From Holothuria scabra (Eukaryota; Echinodermata; Holothuroidea; Aspidochirotida; Holothuriidae), in contig CM074193.1 of NCBI GenBank assembly GCA_037179385.1, positions 37,102,846 to 37,166,845 of the forward strand: 64,000 bases of DNA. The letters are read 5' to 3'. Numbering within the stretch: position 1 is the stretch's first letter; the number at the start of each line of letters is the position of its first letter. The position numbers and the translations under genes are program-made. Below the pieces are notes generated by a model. The model made no database searches and had not been told where the DNA came from. It worked only from the letters and a program-made list of their open reading frames with translations. Shown piece after piece: positions 47,601-62,600 of the stretch.

Positions 47601-50600
47601 TAAATAACTTTATGGTAGGAATGCTGGGAATTCCTTAATTTATGGGGGAAAAAAGTGCTTGGTTCTGCTGTTTGCAGCTGGTGGACCGTTTACAGTGCAA
47701 TTGTACAGATAGCTACAGTACCATGACAAACACATGAGTGCTGTACATGTATTGAACACTGCATTGCAAGCAAGCTGCATCAGAACAGCGGTGTAGGAGT
47801 ATTTCATGAATTGTCAGTCTTCGTAACTGATGGTATTACACAGGATCAGGTGGGAAAATACAGCAGTTGGTGAATTGTTAAAAAGTGCACATGGTTTGAA
47901 GAAAGCTTCAGTAAATGCAGGATGGGCTTTTACTGTGAAAAGATGATATAAACTCTGCACAAAATACCAATATTTTCAGCCACATGCTAGCATCTGCGAA
48001 CATGATTTACGACACCATTTTTAGACTTGTACTTTCCTGTATAAAAGTGATGGCACTCTTTGGAAATGTTGATTTTTTTATGTGCTGAACGTGACGTCAT
48101 TTTTGGTTAAACGGTTAACCGCCAGTTTATAAAATCGGTTAAACGGATAGTAAATTAACTGAAGATGCACAGCCCTTCTAGAGACCATGAAATTGGTGGG
48201 ACACCGAGTTTGGCCCATTGTCACAAATCTCCAGCTATCACCGTAACAATGTTACCTTAGCAAGCCTAACTGTTTTGAACCCATCCAGCATTTTGTATTT
48301 CATGATAGTGAATCCATTTCAGGTACAAGGCTACAAGCATACCTTAATATGATTATTCTAAAAGCTTTTTCAAACTGCATCCTACCGTTACATGTATGTT
48401 TGACATTTGAAAATATACACCCCAAAAAACAACGAAAATTACCTGCTATCTTGTACACTGCCAGGAAGTACTACTTCATACAGGTACTGTACAGGTAGTT
48501 ACTCTAGTATGTGTGCTGAGTGCACAACCTAGGCCTACAGGTATGTTATTAGGTTATTTTGCTTTGCATGTAACTTGACCAAACTTAACTTTTTCCTATA
48601 GTAGGCAGGTTACAGTAGGTCAACAAGTGAAAGAAGTTTTTCACAGTACTGTACGGCAGGCTCACAAACACCTTTCAGTGGGCTCTGTTGCTCATTAGGT
48701 CCTTGCTTACCTTTTGATACTTGACATCATGGACAAGCTTGCTATGTGGGTATTTGTACGAAGTCCTAACTGTACAGAGTCAATGAAAATGGTTGCACAC
48801 TACACATGAATGGCAAATAGGCCCTATCGGGGGCCCTTCTTAACTGACATCAAGGAAAATTTCAAGTCAAGCTTTCTTTCGCTACTTTCTTGATCGGAGT
48901 AGGGGAACTGTCGGTAGTAATACAGTATATGCTTAAGTCACTAGATATTTGGAAAAGGCACTCACAAACACCTTTCAGAGGGCTCTGTTGCTCATTAGGT
49001 CCATGCTTACTTTTTGATACTCAACATCATGGACAAGCTTGCTATGTGGGTGTTTGTACGAAGTCCTAACTGGTCAGGAATCATCTCATCCTGTTTATCA
49101 GCATTTCAAAAAATATGAGCACCTTTCATACTCCTACCACTATACAATAATAATCTAGGTTACACAGTTCACTACAGACTACACCTAGACTAGGTATGGG
49201 TAGTCCTTGAACAGGACCGTGTACTACTGTTTGCTTGCTGGTAGGACCTACTCCGTACATGGTCCTTGTCCGTACCCCTCCTGAGATCACAACAATATGC
49301 TCAGTGAACACAGTGGCCAACTCTTTAACTCCTCACAGTTTCCAAAATGCATCTGCAGTCGGCTGTAATTACCATAATTGGCATGATTGAGTTTCCATTC
49401 AACTTTCTTGACCGGTCTCACAGACTTATATACATGGACACAGCATGAAACGTATACGCTCTATCTGTAGATGGTCTCCACCGGCTAGGATGAAAAAGGT
49501 GCACAAAGATGGCCGCAGTGAAGATATAAATGATCTGATTTGATGACGAATCTGTTCTATTTTAAGCAAAAGTTAAACGTGAATTGGAAACAATATCACA
49601 TTCCTGCAATGCGTGAAGTTATTTTGACCTTGCCTTGCCATACTTCAAAAATATTTTAACTCTCTTGCAAAAAATGGCAATCTACTTGAGCAAGTCCAAA
49701 CTTTCAAACAAACCCATAGCAGAGGGCCATTTTGGTGCGCTTTTTCTCACATGTACGGTAGCAACAATGTATTGTGCAGTATGCTCTGTCCGTGACCGGT
49801 CTATATTCAAATGGAGGCTAGCATGAAGGTGAAATTTAGAAGTTAAACCTGTTAGTAACACTAAGTCAATTACAGGATTTAAGCATGCTGTCTGCCTGCA
49901 TCTGCGATGCAGGCCTCATGACTGAGTGTGAATGTAAAATACACATGCATCAAGGGATTACCAAATATTACAGTACCTGGGAATAAACCCCTGATCCCTC
50001 TATTTTATGGTTTTTGTTTAATTTTAATTGCCTAGAAGCACTATGCAAGTCTGGCTATTCCAACACAATGAGGATTAAATACAACAATGCTTTCATCTCA
50101 ACTCCAAACCACCATCACTTTAATGGTTTGCTTTGTTAAATTTGAACAAATGGTAAGTGGAAATAAATTGCAACTGATTGGCTGATTGACTGAAGCCCAT
50201 CCCCACTACAACAGGGAGCAATTTGTTTTTGGAATTTTGATTAGCAGTTTTGCTACTCATTATTCAAAATTGATTAGCAATCCTCCAAAAATGATTAGCA
50301 ACTTTTTATATTGACATTTCCTAGCAGTATGTATTTTTACAGCTGCTTGTAAAAAACTACAGAATCCAAGACTTAAGGGTAGGTATGATATTACAGGTAA
50401 TGAAACATCATGCGTTATGCGTCCATATAACCCATATCACGTATGCAGTATAACAACACTCGGGCCAAAAAATTCCCTTACATGTCTCCAAGGCAATTTC
50501 TGTACAGCAGCTCTGGACAACGTTTTATGGGATCTCCTCAAAATTTTTCTAAACTTTTTGCTTTGCTACCTTTCATTTGAAAATGTTTGTTTGTCAATTC

Positions 50601-53600
50601 AATGACCAAAATAAAGCCATGAAAATAAATTGTCTATGACACTTCATTAATAGCAATGTGGTTCCCTCATTGGATTGGTTTGTACCCAATCTTAGAAAGC
50701 CTAACAAAATGCATCCTCTTTATCCCATTCATAGTCCTAGCTGCTAAGTGCCATTTTAGAACAAGAGCAGTGGTATGAGATACAGACATATGAAAGCAAC
50801 CAATCAGAGAACAGTGCCATCTTTTATTGACATTCATCAGATGCAACCATCCTTAATCCTCTTCATCATCACTGTCCAAATTGTCACTAGGGGGTTCTTC
50901 CTTTTTCACTGATTTCCCTTACCTAAAATTGGACCACCACTTACTTGTAACGACATACTGACTACCAATTAGTCTACCCACACCCATTATATTTTATGAA
51001 TCAAAGCTCCATCTCCTACAATGTACAACTAAGCAGAGTAACTGCCGGTGTGAAGAATCAAGCTCATCGTATAGGAAAGAGATTCACCCCAAAATGTCCA
51101 AAACATTTCACCCACTTGCGGAGCAAGTACGGGCCATTTTTTTTTTTTTTTTGCATGATCAGTTTTCATGACTTCCAATTTCTGGTTTTATTTTCTCCTA
51201 ACATTATTTCGTTATTTGAACATTCAAAACGACACAATGGCTGCTGAAATTTTGCATCGCAAGTCTGCTATACAAGATCGAATGATGTTTCGCAATTGTT
51301 AGTTTTTCCTCGTTTTTGCATCGCAAATTGCGATGCGAACCCGAACAAATTGCTCCCTGTACAAGCGAGTCTTTATGAGCTGTTTGGTGAAGGTGCTACT
51401 GCCACTACTGGGAATAAGCAGTCACTGCGCAACGACGCCAGTGGTCATGCATGCTGCTATTGTAGCACCAATATTTGCAATGATGTACTCGCTAAAACGC
51501 ATTACCATGCACAAAATCGATGATTGTGAGCACCCTGGTACAGTGATGCTAACTGTGCCCCCAATGACGTCACCATCTTGGGACATGCTCACACACTTCT
51601 TTTCCCTTTTGGATTTCAAATGTGCTGAGCTTGGCCTGTAATTTGGAATTCACAATGTCGTATTTTGGAGTTTGCGGACATAATTTAGTTGAGAAAACAT
51701 TCGCTCTATATGTGAAGGTGTACCCAAAGAATATGTACTGATATTTTACTTTGGCCATGTCATGCCCACTTTAGCAATTCTTTTATGAGTGTGAAGTAAA
51801 GTATAAGCAAGTACTGCACCTTTTGCTCATCAAATTCAGAATTGATTAGCCACTGGCAATTCTTGGGCAGCAACTTGCCATGCACACCCAGCTATTTTGT
51901 CACTTGTAGCAGTTTATAAATTATCACCGATAAATTTAGCTAGTTAGTTGGTTAGATGAGATTTAATGACACACCAACACGCATGTGTTATATAGTGTCA
52001 GTCAAATTGATAAAAAGTGTACAAAGTTCAAATTAATTTTCCAAGTATTGTTTAATTCCATGTTTGGTTTCCCTTTAGTGGCCTCTTTAATACAACAGGC
52101 AAGAAGGTGGGGGAGGGGGGAGGGGTGGAGGGGAGAGGACACATTGTGAAATTTGCTCGTTTACTGTACTTTCGTTGCACTATTACTGCAGTTCCTAATT
52201 TTACTGAACTGTACATCCTTGCAGCACTTTATTATACTGGAAAAAAGGCTGTGGCCGACTGGACTTGGGCCAGTTGGTTGGAAACTGGACCGTAAGACTC
52301 CATCTTATCTTACCTTACCTTACTTTATTATACTGTACTTGGCATATATATCTTCATAAAAGGCTACAGTATTGTTCTGAACTGAAGTGTACTTAAATAT
52401 GCTATGTTGCACTGCATCATAGTATTGAGTTCAGTGTAACAGTGAACTACAGTATATTACAGTTTGTGTCATACTCACAGTATTTATTCTGCATCCACAA
52501 AGTTCTACATTCCTTGCTGTTTCCACACAGCATGCTCATATATCCTCTGTGCTACATGCATACTGTATGATAAAGACATTTTTCAGCCCAAAACTTAGCA
52601 GTCTGCCTTTTCATTATGTAAACAGAACTTCTTCAACTTAAAGTAACATCCTGGAGGAATTATGCACTTTAGTATGGATTATCACAAATGGTGTAAGATC
52701 ATTGTGAGGCTGAGGTATAATAAACACAAATCCTACACAGTGCAATAAACTGGAGGAAAATTCCTGACTGATTACTACTGTAGCATTTCATAGTGACATC
52801 TGTTTTTGGTTGCAATTATATTCAAATTAACCCCAAGTCATACTGTAGTATAACATCATTTGTTTTATCTTAAGAGACCACCACCATTACCAATTGCTGT
52901 GGTGAAAAAGTGCAGTGTACTCTGGACTTTTAACATTTGTTATACAAGTACTATTATTATTATTTACAGACCCAAGGATGGTTTGTTGTGTTACAATGTT
53001 TGCCTCTGTATAGTAGTTTTTTTCTGTGGTTAAGCTGCCATATTAAATTTGTCATGCATGGTCCCTGAAAAGAGGCATACAGTATATATACTGTACTGTA
53101 GATATAATATGCTATAAAACACATTTCAGACTTGATGCTTCAATTGCCTTTATCTTCTCCAGACATAACCCTAGTAAATTGCTTCTGAGCATGCTATCCC
53201 TAGGTGAGCATACAAGGTTCATACAGTATGTGTAGTAACATTTTACAGTCCAGTTTCCAACTTATTGGTTCAAGTCAAGCCGGCTGCGGCCCTTTTCCAG
53301 TACAGTATGTGTTTTTTCCATACAGTATGTGTAATCAAAACACTCTCAGTACATGATGTGTCATATGAGCTACTCTGCATTATGGAAGTTGATGCCAAAA
53401 AAATGCTGTGCCAATTGAGAATTTCTGTAGCCCACTGGTAAAATTGTGGACCTTTTTTTTTGTTATGAATGATTTCCTTTAAGAAGCGACAGGAGGTGAA
53501 AATGGCTTGGTGGTTGTGTGTACTGCCTTGACACTTCATGTCCACAGTGATGTTGAGGGGGTGTAAAATTCCTGGATTTCAATTGACTTTCTGATTGTCA

Positions 53601-56600
53601 TTTATACTGTACAGTAGCAAGTCGTCTAATTCGGGAAGTTGTCTGCTTTGCTTTTTTTAGCTGTCAAGCAGTGGTGTTAATGGAATAGCCTGGCTACAGA
53701 CTGGGGATACAGTTGCATGCATTGGATGGGAACATCAGTGGTAGTCTGGGCAGAAGATTGGAATAGATTAGACCCCCCAACCTCGTTATGCCCTGAGTGC
53801 TAGTTGAAAATGGAGCTGAATCTCTCTTGAGTTCATCCACAAGCATTCACACCCATTCATTTCACAACTCTCACTTAAAACTGCAATTTTGGTGGACAGA
53901 AATTCTCAATTGGCACAACTCTTTGATTGACAGCAAGTTCAAATACTTTTGGGTACTGTAGTCCACATTGCACAGCATGTAGTATTTTACTGAGAGTGTT
54001 TTGATTACAAATTGGGGCCTTGTATACTCACCCTGAAGCAATAAACTGAGATTGTGTCTAGATGAGTATAAATTTTAGACAGTTATGTCGGGGCATAAAT
54101 AGGATAATTGGAAATGTCTGGGATGGGTCAGTTAGTTAGTTAATATGTAGATGGCCCAATTTCCAACCTATTGGTTCAAGTCCAGCCAGCCACAACCTTT
54201 TTTCTAGTTGTTGTTCACTGGCTTATTTTCCCTACTCCAATGCTTATGCAGAACATCACACACAACAGCAGTAGGTTCCATTTCTTAGAGTCTTTGGTAC
54301 AGTATGACTTGACCTGGGAATAGAACCTGGGCCTTCCTCATGAAAGCGGATGCCCTTACCTTTAGACCAAACACGTGGTTTATGTTTGGGGTGAGAGGAG
54401 AACTTACTGTACATTATACTGTAGAATTATATTTTTCTCAGTTAGCTTGTGCAGACCAAGAAAACTCTTTGCAGAGTCTCTTCATGGAGTTAAACTACAG
54501 TACCTCTTTAATATGATTACTAATTGCTCCTCCTCCATAAAAAAACATTTTCTTCCCCCTTTATACTGTATTTGTTTCGGATCATACGTATTCTCCAAAG
54601 TGAATTTCGTCAGGTGGTAGTAGATTCAAATTACTTTGCTGCAGTAGTTACCAGATTTGTGTAAAATACCTAGGCAGAAATATACTGTGAAAGGAGGTCT
54701 CAGTTTCTTAATCTATTCCCAGGTCGAGTTATACCAAACACTGTAAAAGTGGAACCTACTACCATTGTGTGTGATGCTCCCCATAAGCAGGGTAGTCGGG
54801 AAAACAAGCCAGTGATCTATGATTGGAAAAAAGGCCCTGGCTAGCTCAACTTGAACCAATAGGCTTGAAACTGGGCCGTAAAACCCTAATTTTACTGACT
54901 GACTGACTGACTGATGGACGGATGAACGGACGAACGGTCGAACGAACGGACGAATGAATGAACAAATGAACGAATGAACGAATGAACAACAAACAAACAA
55001 ACAAACAAACAAACAAACAAGGAGGTCTGTTGAAACTTTCCAAGAAAATTGGTAGAATGTCTCACTCAGAGGAGCACTGTTCAGCTGTTGTTCAAAAATG
55101 CATCCACGTCACTGGATTGGATATGTTTTCAACTTGTAGTATTCACTGGAAAGCACTTGGAAAAACTTGAAATTTGAAGGACTTAACAGTAGTTTTATCT
55201 ACAGTACAAATTTCTCATAATAAATGTTGTTTCCATGTGTCCCCAGACCTTTAATAAAATGTTGAATTTGGTTTTAGTTAAGATAGGGCACTATAAATGT
55301 AGGATACAGTATCATGCAAGTCTTGGTGAGAAGTTGACATCTACAGTACCTTAAGGAGGTACAGTATGGTAATGTTTAGAAATACAACTTACTTATGATA
55401 TTGTTGCCAGTACTTGCTGTGTGGCTGTTGAAAATTAAGGTAAACAAACTTTGGGTTATCACCTTACTGTATCATTTCTCAAATCACCCTTTTGCCTCAT
55501 TGCAATTAGTGTAAATTGATGCAATTACTTCCTTTTGCAAATTGCAACTTTTTATCTCATCACTCGGTGAGGAGGATGAGATATTGTAATCACTTTGCCC
55601 GTTGAGCTATAAATGGGAATGCCAGGTGAAATTTGCATTGTTGCCATGGTAATGGTTGGTGCCCACAAGTTACTAGTCCAAGGGTCTAACCTAAGGTGGG
55701 GTCCTCCAAGGTAACCAAAACTCCAGTTCTGTGTGAGGGGTCAAAACCTGTCCGTGTGAGCTTGTAAACGATACCTTGCCGGGAACAGGTCGCTCACGGC
55801 AGCTGAAGCCTTGCACGTCTTTCCTCACTCACGCGGAGATCGTAACTGGCGTAGCTACCCAACAATTGGGACACTGCGATGAGCTCTGTCATGTGACGTG
55901 CAAGAGCCCGCCCTCGCCCAGGGCATTCATGTGCCATGTGACATAAATGGCTAAAGGGGAATTCCGACCATTTCCTTACAGGGAACAGTTTTGTGTACCC
56001 TGTAAGGCATTGAACACGGGTATGTCCTGTACTCATGGTGTGTACACGCCAATTTATATGCGTGTATGAGCTTGTAAACGATACCTTGCCAGGTACAGGC
56101 CGCTCACGGCAGCTGAAGCCTTGCACATCTTTCCTCGCTCACCCGGAGCTCGTAACTGGCGTAGCTACCTGAAAATTCGGACACTGCGATGAGCTCTGTC
56201 ACGTGACATGCAAGAGCCCGCCCTCGCCTTAGGCATTCACGTGCTGCGTGACATAAACGGCTAAAGGGGAATTCGGACCATTTCCTTATGGGGAACAGTT
56301 CTGTGTACCCCGTAAGGCGTTGAACACGGGTATGTCCTGTGTGTGTGTGTGTGGGTGAGTGTGTGAGTGTGTGTATTTGTGTGTGTGTGAATTTTTGTTT
56401 TGCTAATAACTCCTAAACGGCTCAGCTGATTTTCTTCAAATTTTGTAGGAAGGTACCCTAGGTGGAACCACTGTACATCTTGCATAAGTGGAAGTAAAGG
56501 TCAAAGGTCAGAGGTCAAAGGTCAATTTGGTGACAATCATATTTTTTACTCTATTTCTATAATGGAACATCGCACTGACATGAAACTTTGCACGTGTCAT

Positions 56601-59600
56601 GAGAATATATAGAACTACCAAAATATATAGTTACCATGGCAACAGGTATCAAAGGTCACGTGATGGAAGGGGACGTGTCTATTTTTAAGCGAAAAAAAGA
56701 GGAAATTTGTGACTCTAACTCCTCCTAGTGGGCGGGACCGATCTTTTTCAAACTTGGTGGGAAGGTACTCCAGGGTTGGAACTTGTGTCTCTCAGATTTC
56801 CGGAAGTGAAGGTCAAAGGTCAGAGGTCAGAGGTCATATTTCGATAGTAATCATTTAGGGGGGATTTTGTGGCTGTATTTCTGGTCTTTAACCGTATTTC
56901 TGTAAAGGAACATGACATTGACATGAAACTTTGCACGTGTCATAAGGACATCTAGAACTACCAAAATATATGGTTACCATGGCAACAGGTATCAAAGGTC
57001 ACATGATGGAAGGGGAAGTATCTATTTTTAAGCGAAAAAAAGAGGAAATTTGTGACTCTAACTCCTCCTAGTGGGCGGGACCGATCTTTTTCAAACTTGT
57101 TGGGAAGGTACTCCAGGGTGAGAACTTGCGTCTCGCAGATTTCCAGAAATGAAGGTCAAACGGTCAAAGGTCAGAGGTCATATATTTCGATAATAACATT
57201 TTGGGGGGATTTTTTGGCTGTATTTCTGGTCTTTTACTGTATATCTGTAAAGCAACATTGCATTGAAGTGAAAATTTGTACATGTCATGAGGATACCTAG
57301 AACTACCAAAATGCATGGTTACCATGGCAACAGACATTTAACTCTAGAAGTGGGAGTGTCTATTTTCAAGTGAAAAAACAGAAACCTTTAACTCGAACTC
57401 CTCCTAGTGGGCTAGACTGATCCTTTTTAAACTTGGTGGGAAGATACCCCAGGGTCGGATCTTGTGTCTCACAGATTCCCAGAAGTGAAGGTGAAAGGTC
57501 AGAGATCAAAGGTCAAATTAAGGTAAAATCATACTTTTGTCTGTATTTCGGTAATGAAACATCATAGTAACACGAAACTTCGCACATGTCATGAGGATGA
57601 CTAGAACTACCCAAATATATGGTTGCCATGGCAACAGACTCTGGGAGTGATGGTCTAAGATCAAAGGTCAAATTGAGTCAAAATTGTTTTTTGTACATAA
57701 TTCCAGGGGAAAACATTGCACCGACATGAAACATGAAACATATAACAGGAGTGACATGTTCTACCAAAATATTTCGTTGCCATGGCAACTCAGGTTTGAA
57801 GTCCCACAGGAGGTCAAATGTACGGTTTTACTTCAAAAACTGCTGGTTGTTGGTTTTTGTTTAAAGGTGGTGAAGATGTGCCCCAAACTGAGAAAATGTG
57901 TCTCCTATAGCCCATGGTCCAAGGTGTAGTAAACCTTTTCCATAGTTGTCTTGCATATAGAAATCTTCTTCTTTAATTGTATGGAGTTTGAAAGAATTGT
58001 GAGTCAATATTTGTTACCGTTTTATAAGACGAAAAATAACGCCTCGTGGATTCACAAACATCAGTGCACGTGGAAGTGACAATTTGACTCGTGCGTTGTT
58101 CTATTCTGCAATGTGCTTATACTACAAATGCACTACATAAAATGCTGTTAATAGCTGCAATTCATAAATTCATCGTTGTCCATGGTTTCAGTTCAATAAC
58201 CACTGCAATTGCTTCATGATCTTGATGGTTTCCCACTCTCCAACTTAGGCCTACATAATCAGTTAGTTTGACTTAAACGTTTTCGTGTAATACTGTTACC
58301 ATTAACAGCTCAGTTTGCTCGTCCACTAAACTCAAACAAAATTTGAAAATTACCTTGCGTATTTCATGCATAGAAATCTAAAGCACAATATTTTCAGGGC
58401 GCGGACTTCAGTTCGAAGACGTGAAGTGTGGGCTAAAACGCCCCGTTGCCCTGGCCACATCATGTAATCTAAAGCTCCCTAATGACGGGTGTGGCCGCAC
58501 GCAGTAGACTTCCTTACTGGCGTGTGGTAGGCTAAGCGCACGTATCTGATTGGTGAATCAGCTGTCCAAATTTGTTGGTGTAACATGCAATGATGCCCTT
58601 TTTGTTTGTCTTGACCTTACTATATGGAGCTTACAAGCATGTAAAAGCCAACTAACGCAACCACCTTCTGGAGGACAAATAACACACATGGAAGCTTAGT
58701 AAAGAAATGTGGTGCATGGCGGGATGTCTATAGAACAACTAGTGTTCCCTGAATTTGACCTTTCGACCTTTGGTGCAAGCTCCTAACAGAGGTCATGAAC
58801 CGACGTCACTGTGTTGCCCTTTTCTCTATTTTTTCATCCAAGCGTACATTGTGCAACAATTGCTGCTAAGGTTCTATCGTGCGTTCTATCGGTAACACAC
58901 CTACTGTGTATGATCAGTAATATTCAGTAAGCCAAATTAAAACACGCTGACGTCATTATTTTCACTTCTGGAACGCGTTTCCGGCACATCAAAATTGGCA
59001 TGAGGTTGTTGTAGCTAAAATTCCCAAAGGAGCTTAGAATTAAGTCCTGAGATTACTAGCGATGAGATCAGCAACTCTGCCGATTGCCCTCTTGTTTATT
59101 TTGAACATCCTGCATTTCTTCCCTCTTTCTAAATTTGCAAGACTGATGGGGTGCTTTCATCAAGTTTTAATATCAGGAAATTCCTCATTCTGCCCCTAAC
59201 CAAAATGACTTTTTCCCCCACCAATATGTAGTCGAAGCCAGTTTATTAGTGTATTAAAGAGCAGTCCCCCCGAACTTATTTTGAAGAAAAAGCTAAAAAA
59301 CACAATTTTCATCTTATTTCTCTTCAAAGTATCTTTCATTACAATTTATGATTTTACTTTTGCATATTCAAGGTAAACCAAGCAGTTATTTCTGGTAAAT
59401 TTCACAATTGAAGAGAAAAAAACATTGTCACATGACTTCCAACAGCCAATCATGAAACTGGACAGTCTACTACACTTCTTCAATTTGGGATGACTGCTCC
59501 TGCCCTTTTAATTCTCTCATTCTTTTAATTGACTTAAAAGTCCTAATTCAAATTTAGTATTCAGAACCTGTATAACATATTATGATAATATTAATTTGCA

Positions 59601-62600
59601 TTGTAAAATATAGCACAGTGCTGTAGTGTAAAACCTGCTGAGTGCAGAACTGAAAAAAATTTCTACTTAATGTCATTAATTGTCTGCTCTGCAGGAAAAA
59701 CCAGTGCTGCGAAAGGGCCATTTGCAGTTGAAATTCCAGGAGAATCCAGTGCTGCAGAGGTTCAGAACACAATCAGAAAACAGCTGAAGATAAAAGACAG
59801 AAAACTTGTTTTAAAGGTAAATTTTATATATACTGCCATTGGTTTAGCTAGTGCAAAAGAACCACCTCAGTATGAAGAGTCATGTTAGCTCTTTTATGCT
59901 ATTTGTTGGGGGATAGAATATCAGTAGTTCAACCCCTTCACTTCCCATGGTTTCTCTGCAAAATCATAATTTATTAGTGCTTTTAGTTTATACGTATGAT
60001 TTCACTGCAAAACCATTGCATTGCTGCTTCCTGGAGTAGTTCCATGAACCTACATTGTGTAATCATGTTTTGAACAATGAATAGGCTTGAAGAAATATTT
60101 TTACATACAGTATGTGCTCCCTCTTGGAGAGCAGGCAGATATGGGGTCTTTGTACAAAAATTTAGTATTTGCAGAACCTGTACATATGCACTGTGCACAC
60201 ATGTAACATATAGCTCAGTATGGTACCTTTCAGTACCAAAAAGGTTAAGATGCATTTGTCCCACAGACTTTCTATAAATGGACAGAGCATACTGCATGGT
60301 ATTTTGTCGCTACAATATGTGTGAGAGAAGGCATAAAAGAATGGCTGTCTGCTATGGTTTTGTGTTATAGTTTGGACTTGCGCAAGTAAATCCACAGATT
60401 TTACAAGAAAGTTGAAACATTTTTGAAGTAATGCAAGGTAAGGTCCAAATCACTTCATGTATTGAAGGAATATAATATTGTTTTCTTGTCAAGGTTAACC
60501 TTTGTATAAAATATTACAGATTCATTGGCAAATCATACAAATTACAGCTTCACAGCAGCCATCTTGGTCCACCTTTTTTGTCCCAGTCCGTGATGACAAT
60601 CTACAAATAGGAAGTAAGCATTACGTGCTCTGTCCATTTATAAAGGAAGTCCTGCATGTAGCTGGTGCTACAATACAGTACAGTACAGTAGTCTAGATCC
60701 TGTCTGAACAAGTGCCTGTAGTAAAATAGGAAGGAGGTGCTGATTTTAAAATAACCGTTTACAGTATGGGGGTCAAAGTTGATCTAAATGCCCCAGAGGG
60801 TCAATCAGTGAAGAGCTTGGAGAAGTAGGAAATGTATTTTTTGTAACATCTCAGGTTGCATTTTTGTCATGTCTTTCTCGTTCCGGTAGCGTAAAAGTTG
60901 AAACGCTCAAGAAAGACAGAGTCAAATCATTTCAATTTCTAAACAGCTTATTTTCATCTTCCACTGTATCCAGTATTTAACATGCAGTATTTTTAATACA
61001 CACGAAGGCTGCTGGCTACCAGTTCTGAGACCTGACTGATTCTCAAAGCTACATGAGGTAGTCTCCTTACCAACAATCAACCAATGATAAGTCAAAGTAT
61101 AAACATGTGACTGCAACAGCCAGTCCACTCCCTTCCTTTACTTCATGTTCTAGGAAGGTCTCAGAGCCTAACATGGGAGAATCATTTGCCTGAATTAGTA
61201 CAATTAATATACATGAAGGACTATTCCATTATGTTGCTGGCAAAGGGCAGAGTACAACACAGCAATTTTGTTTTTTCTCTTTCAACAGCTGAGAAATCAC
61301 CGAAAGTCTCTTATACCAATCAACTCTCATATTGTACAGAATACCAAATTTCAGTAAGTACAGTGAGAATTAACCTGATGTTGTATACTGCAGTTCTACA
61401 TACGCTGTATTGTGTTGCTGTACTGTAGCTCCCTCTGAAAAGCAATCATTACAATCCAGTGCAAAACCTGTCACCACAGACCTCTTTATTAAGTTTACTC
61501 CCAAGTCTCAAGTAGCCTTGCATTCAAATTAAGCAAAAAGCTCATGAGTATAGACCAATTTGGACAGCAAGCGCTGGTCTGATGTTAGTCATTCATTACT
61601 GGGGTCTATCCCCTTTAAACCTTTCAGTTTATTTGCTTACTGGTACCGTGGATTATTGAACACTGAAATGTATCTTGTTTCCTTCAGTTTCACAAAATAT
61701 GATGGTTTGAAATTCATGTAGGCAGCAAATGAGGACAATTTAACCCTTTACCGTTGTGCTCTGATCGGGGCATATCTGCGCGCCTCAGGAGTGTGCGGAA
61801 AAGCCCCGTCCCGCATCGGCTACCATAGGCCGTTGACCCCGTGACCTTAAACTATTGTCTCCCTCGTTGTTGTGGCTGAATTTTTGGGTAGCTACTCGCA
61901 GTTTTGAGCTCCGCGTGGAACAGTAAAGATGGGTTACAGCCGAGCTCTCCGCATGGGTCCAAAAGGACCCAAACAACGGTAAAGGGTTAAAATAAGCCTG
62001 TGGAGTGTGTTTACTGCAAAGCTGATGCCACTGTCTGTGTGTGTGTGCATGTACACCTTGAACCGAGTGGTGCAGATATTTTATATTAACCCTTTACCGT
62101 TGTGCTCCGATCAGGGCATATCTGTGCGCCTCGGGAGTGTGCGGAAAAGCCCCGCCCCGCATCGGCTTCCGTAGGCCATTGACCCCGTGAACTTAAACTA
62201 TTGTCTCCCTCGTTGTTGTGGCTGAATTTTTGGGTAGCTACTGGCAGTTTCGAGCTCCGCGTGGAACAGTAAAGATGGGTAAGAGCCGAGCTCTCCGCAT
62301 GGGTCCAAAAGGACCCAAACAACGGTAAAGGGTTAAAATAAGCCTGTGGAGTGTGTTTACCGCAAAGCTGATGCCACTGTCTCTGCGTGTGTGGACGTTC
62401 ACCTTTAGCCGAGTGGTGCAGATATTTTATATTAACCCTTTACCGTTGTGCTCCGATCAGGGCATATCTGCGCGCCTCGGGAGTGGGCGGAAAAGCAGAC
62501 GTAGCCCGCCCCGCATCGGCTTCCATAGGCCATTGACCCCCTGACCTTAAACTATTGTATCTCTCGTTGTTGTGGCTGAATTTTCGGGTAGCTACTCGCA

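Larger units (their letters stand above)
44672..59694 (+). other. Intron 1 (about 15 kb)
   Basis: It is bounded by GTAATACTC and a pyrimidine-rich acceptor TTGTCTGCTCTGCAG. It contains SINEs, MITEs and tandem arrays listed separately. Between them I see no convincing plus-strand exon, and words such as TACAGTA and TACTGTA are frequent. The stretches 44672-45756, 49803-50850, 50919-52232, 53303-54126 and 57930-59261 hold nothing else I can support. Confidence 0.6.

Noticed and set aside
51296..51641. Overlapping 75- and 102-codon plus-strand frames and a 65-codon minus-strand frame
   Set aside because: No motif, mutually overlapping, and no convincing splice sites to join them to the host gene.
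54713..55043. Ser/Val/Phe-rich minus-strand frames resembling a signal or low-complexity protein
   Set aside because: They translate the tetranucleotide tail of a SINE.
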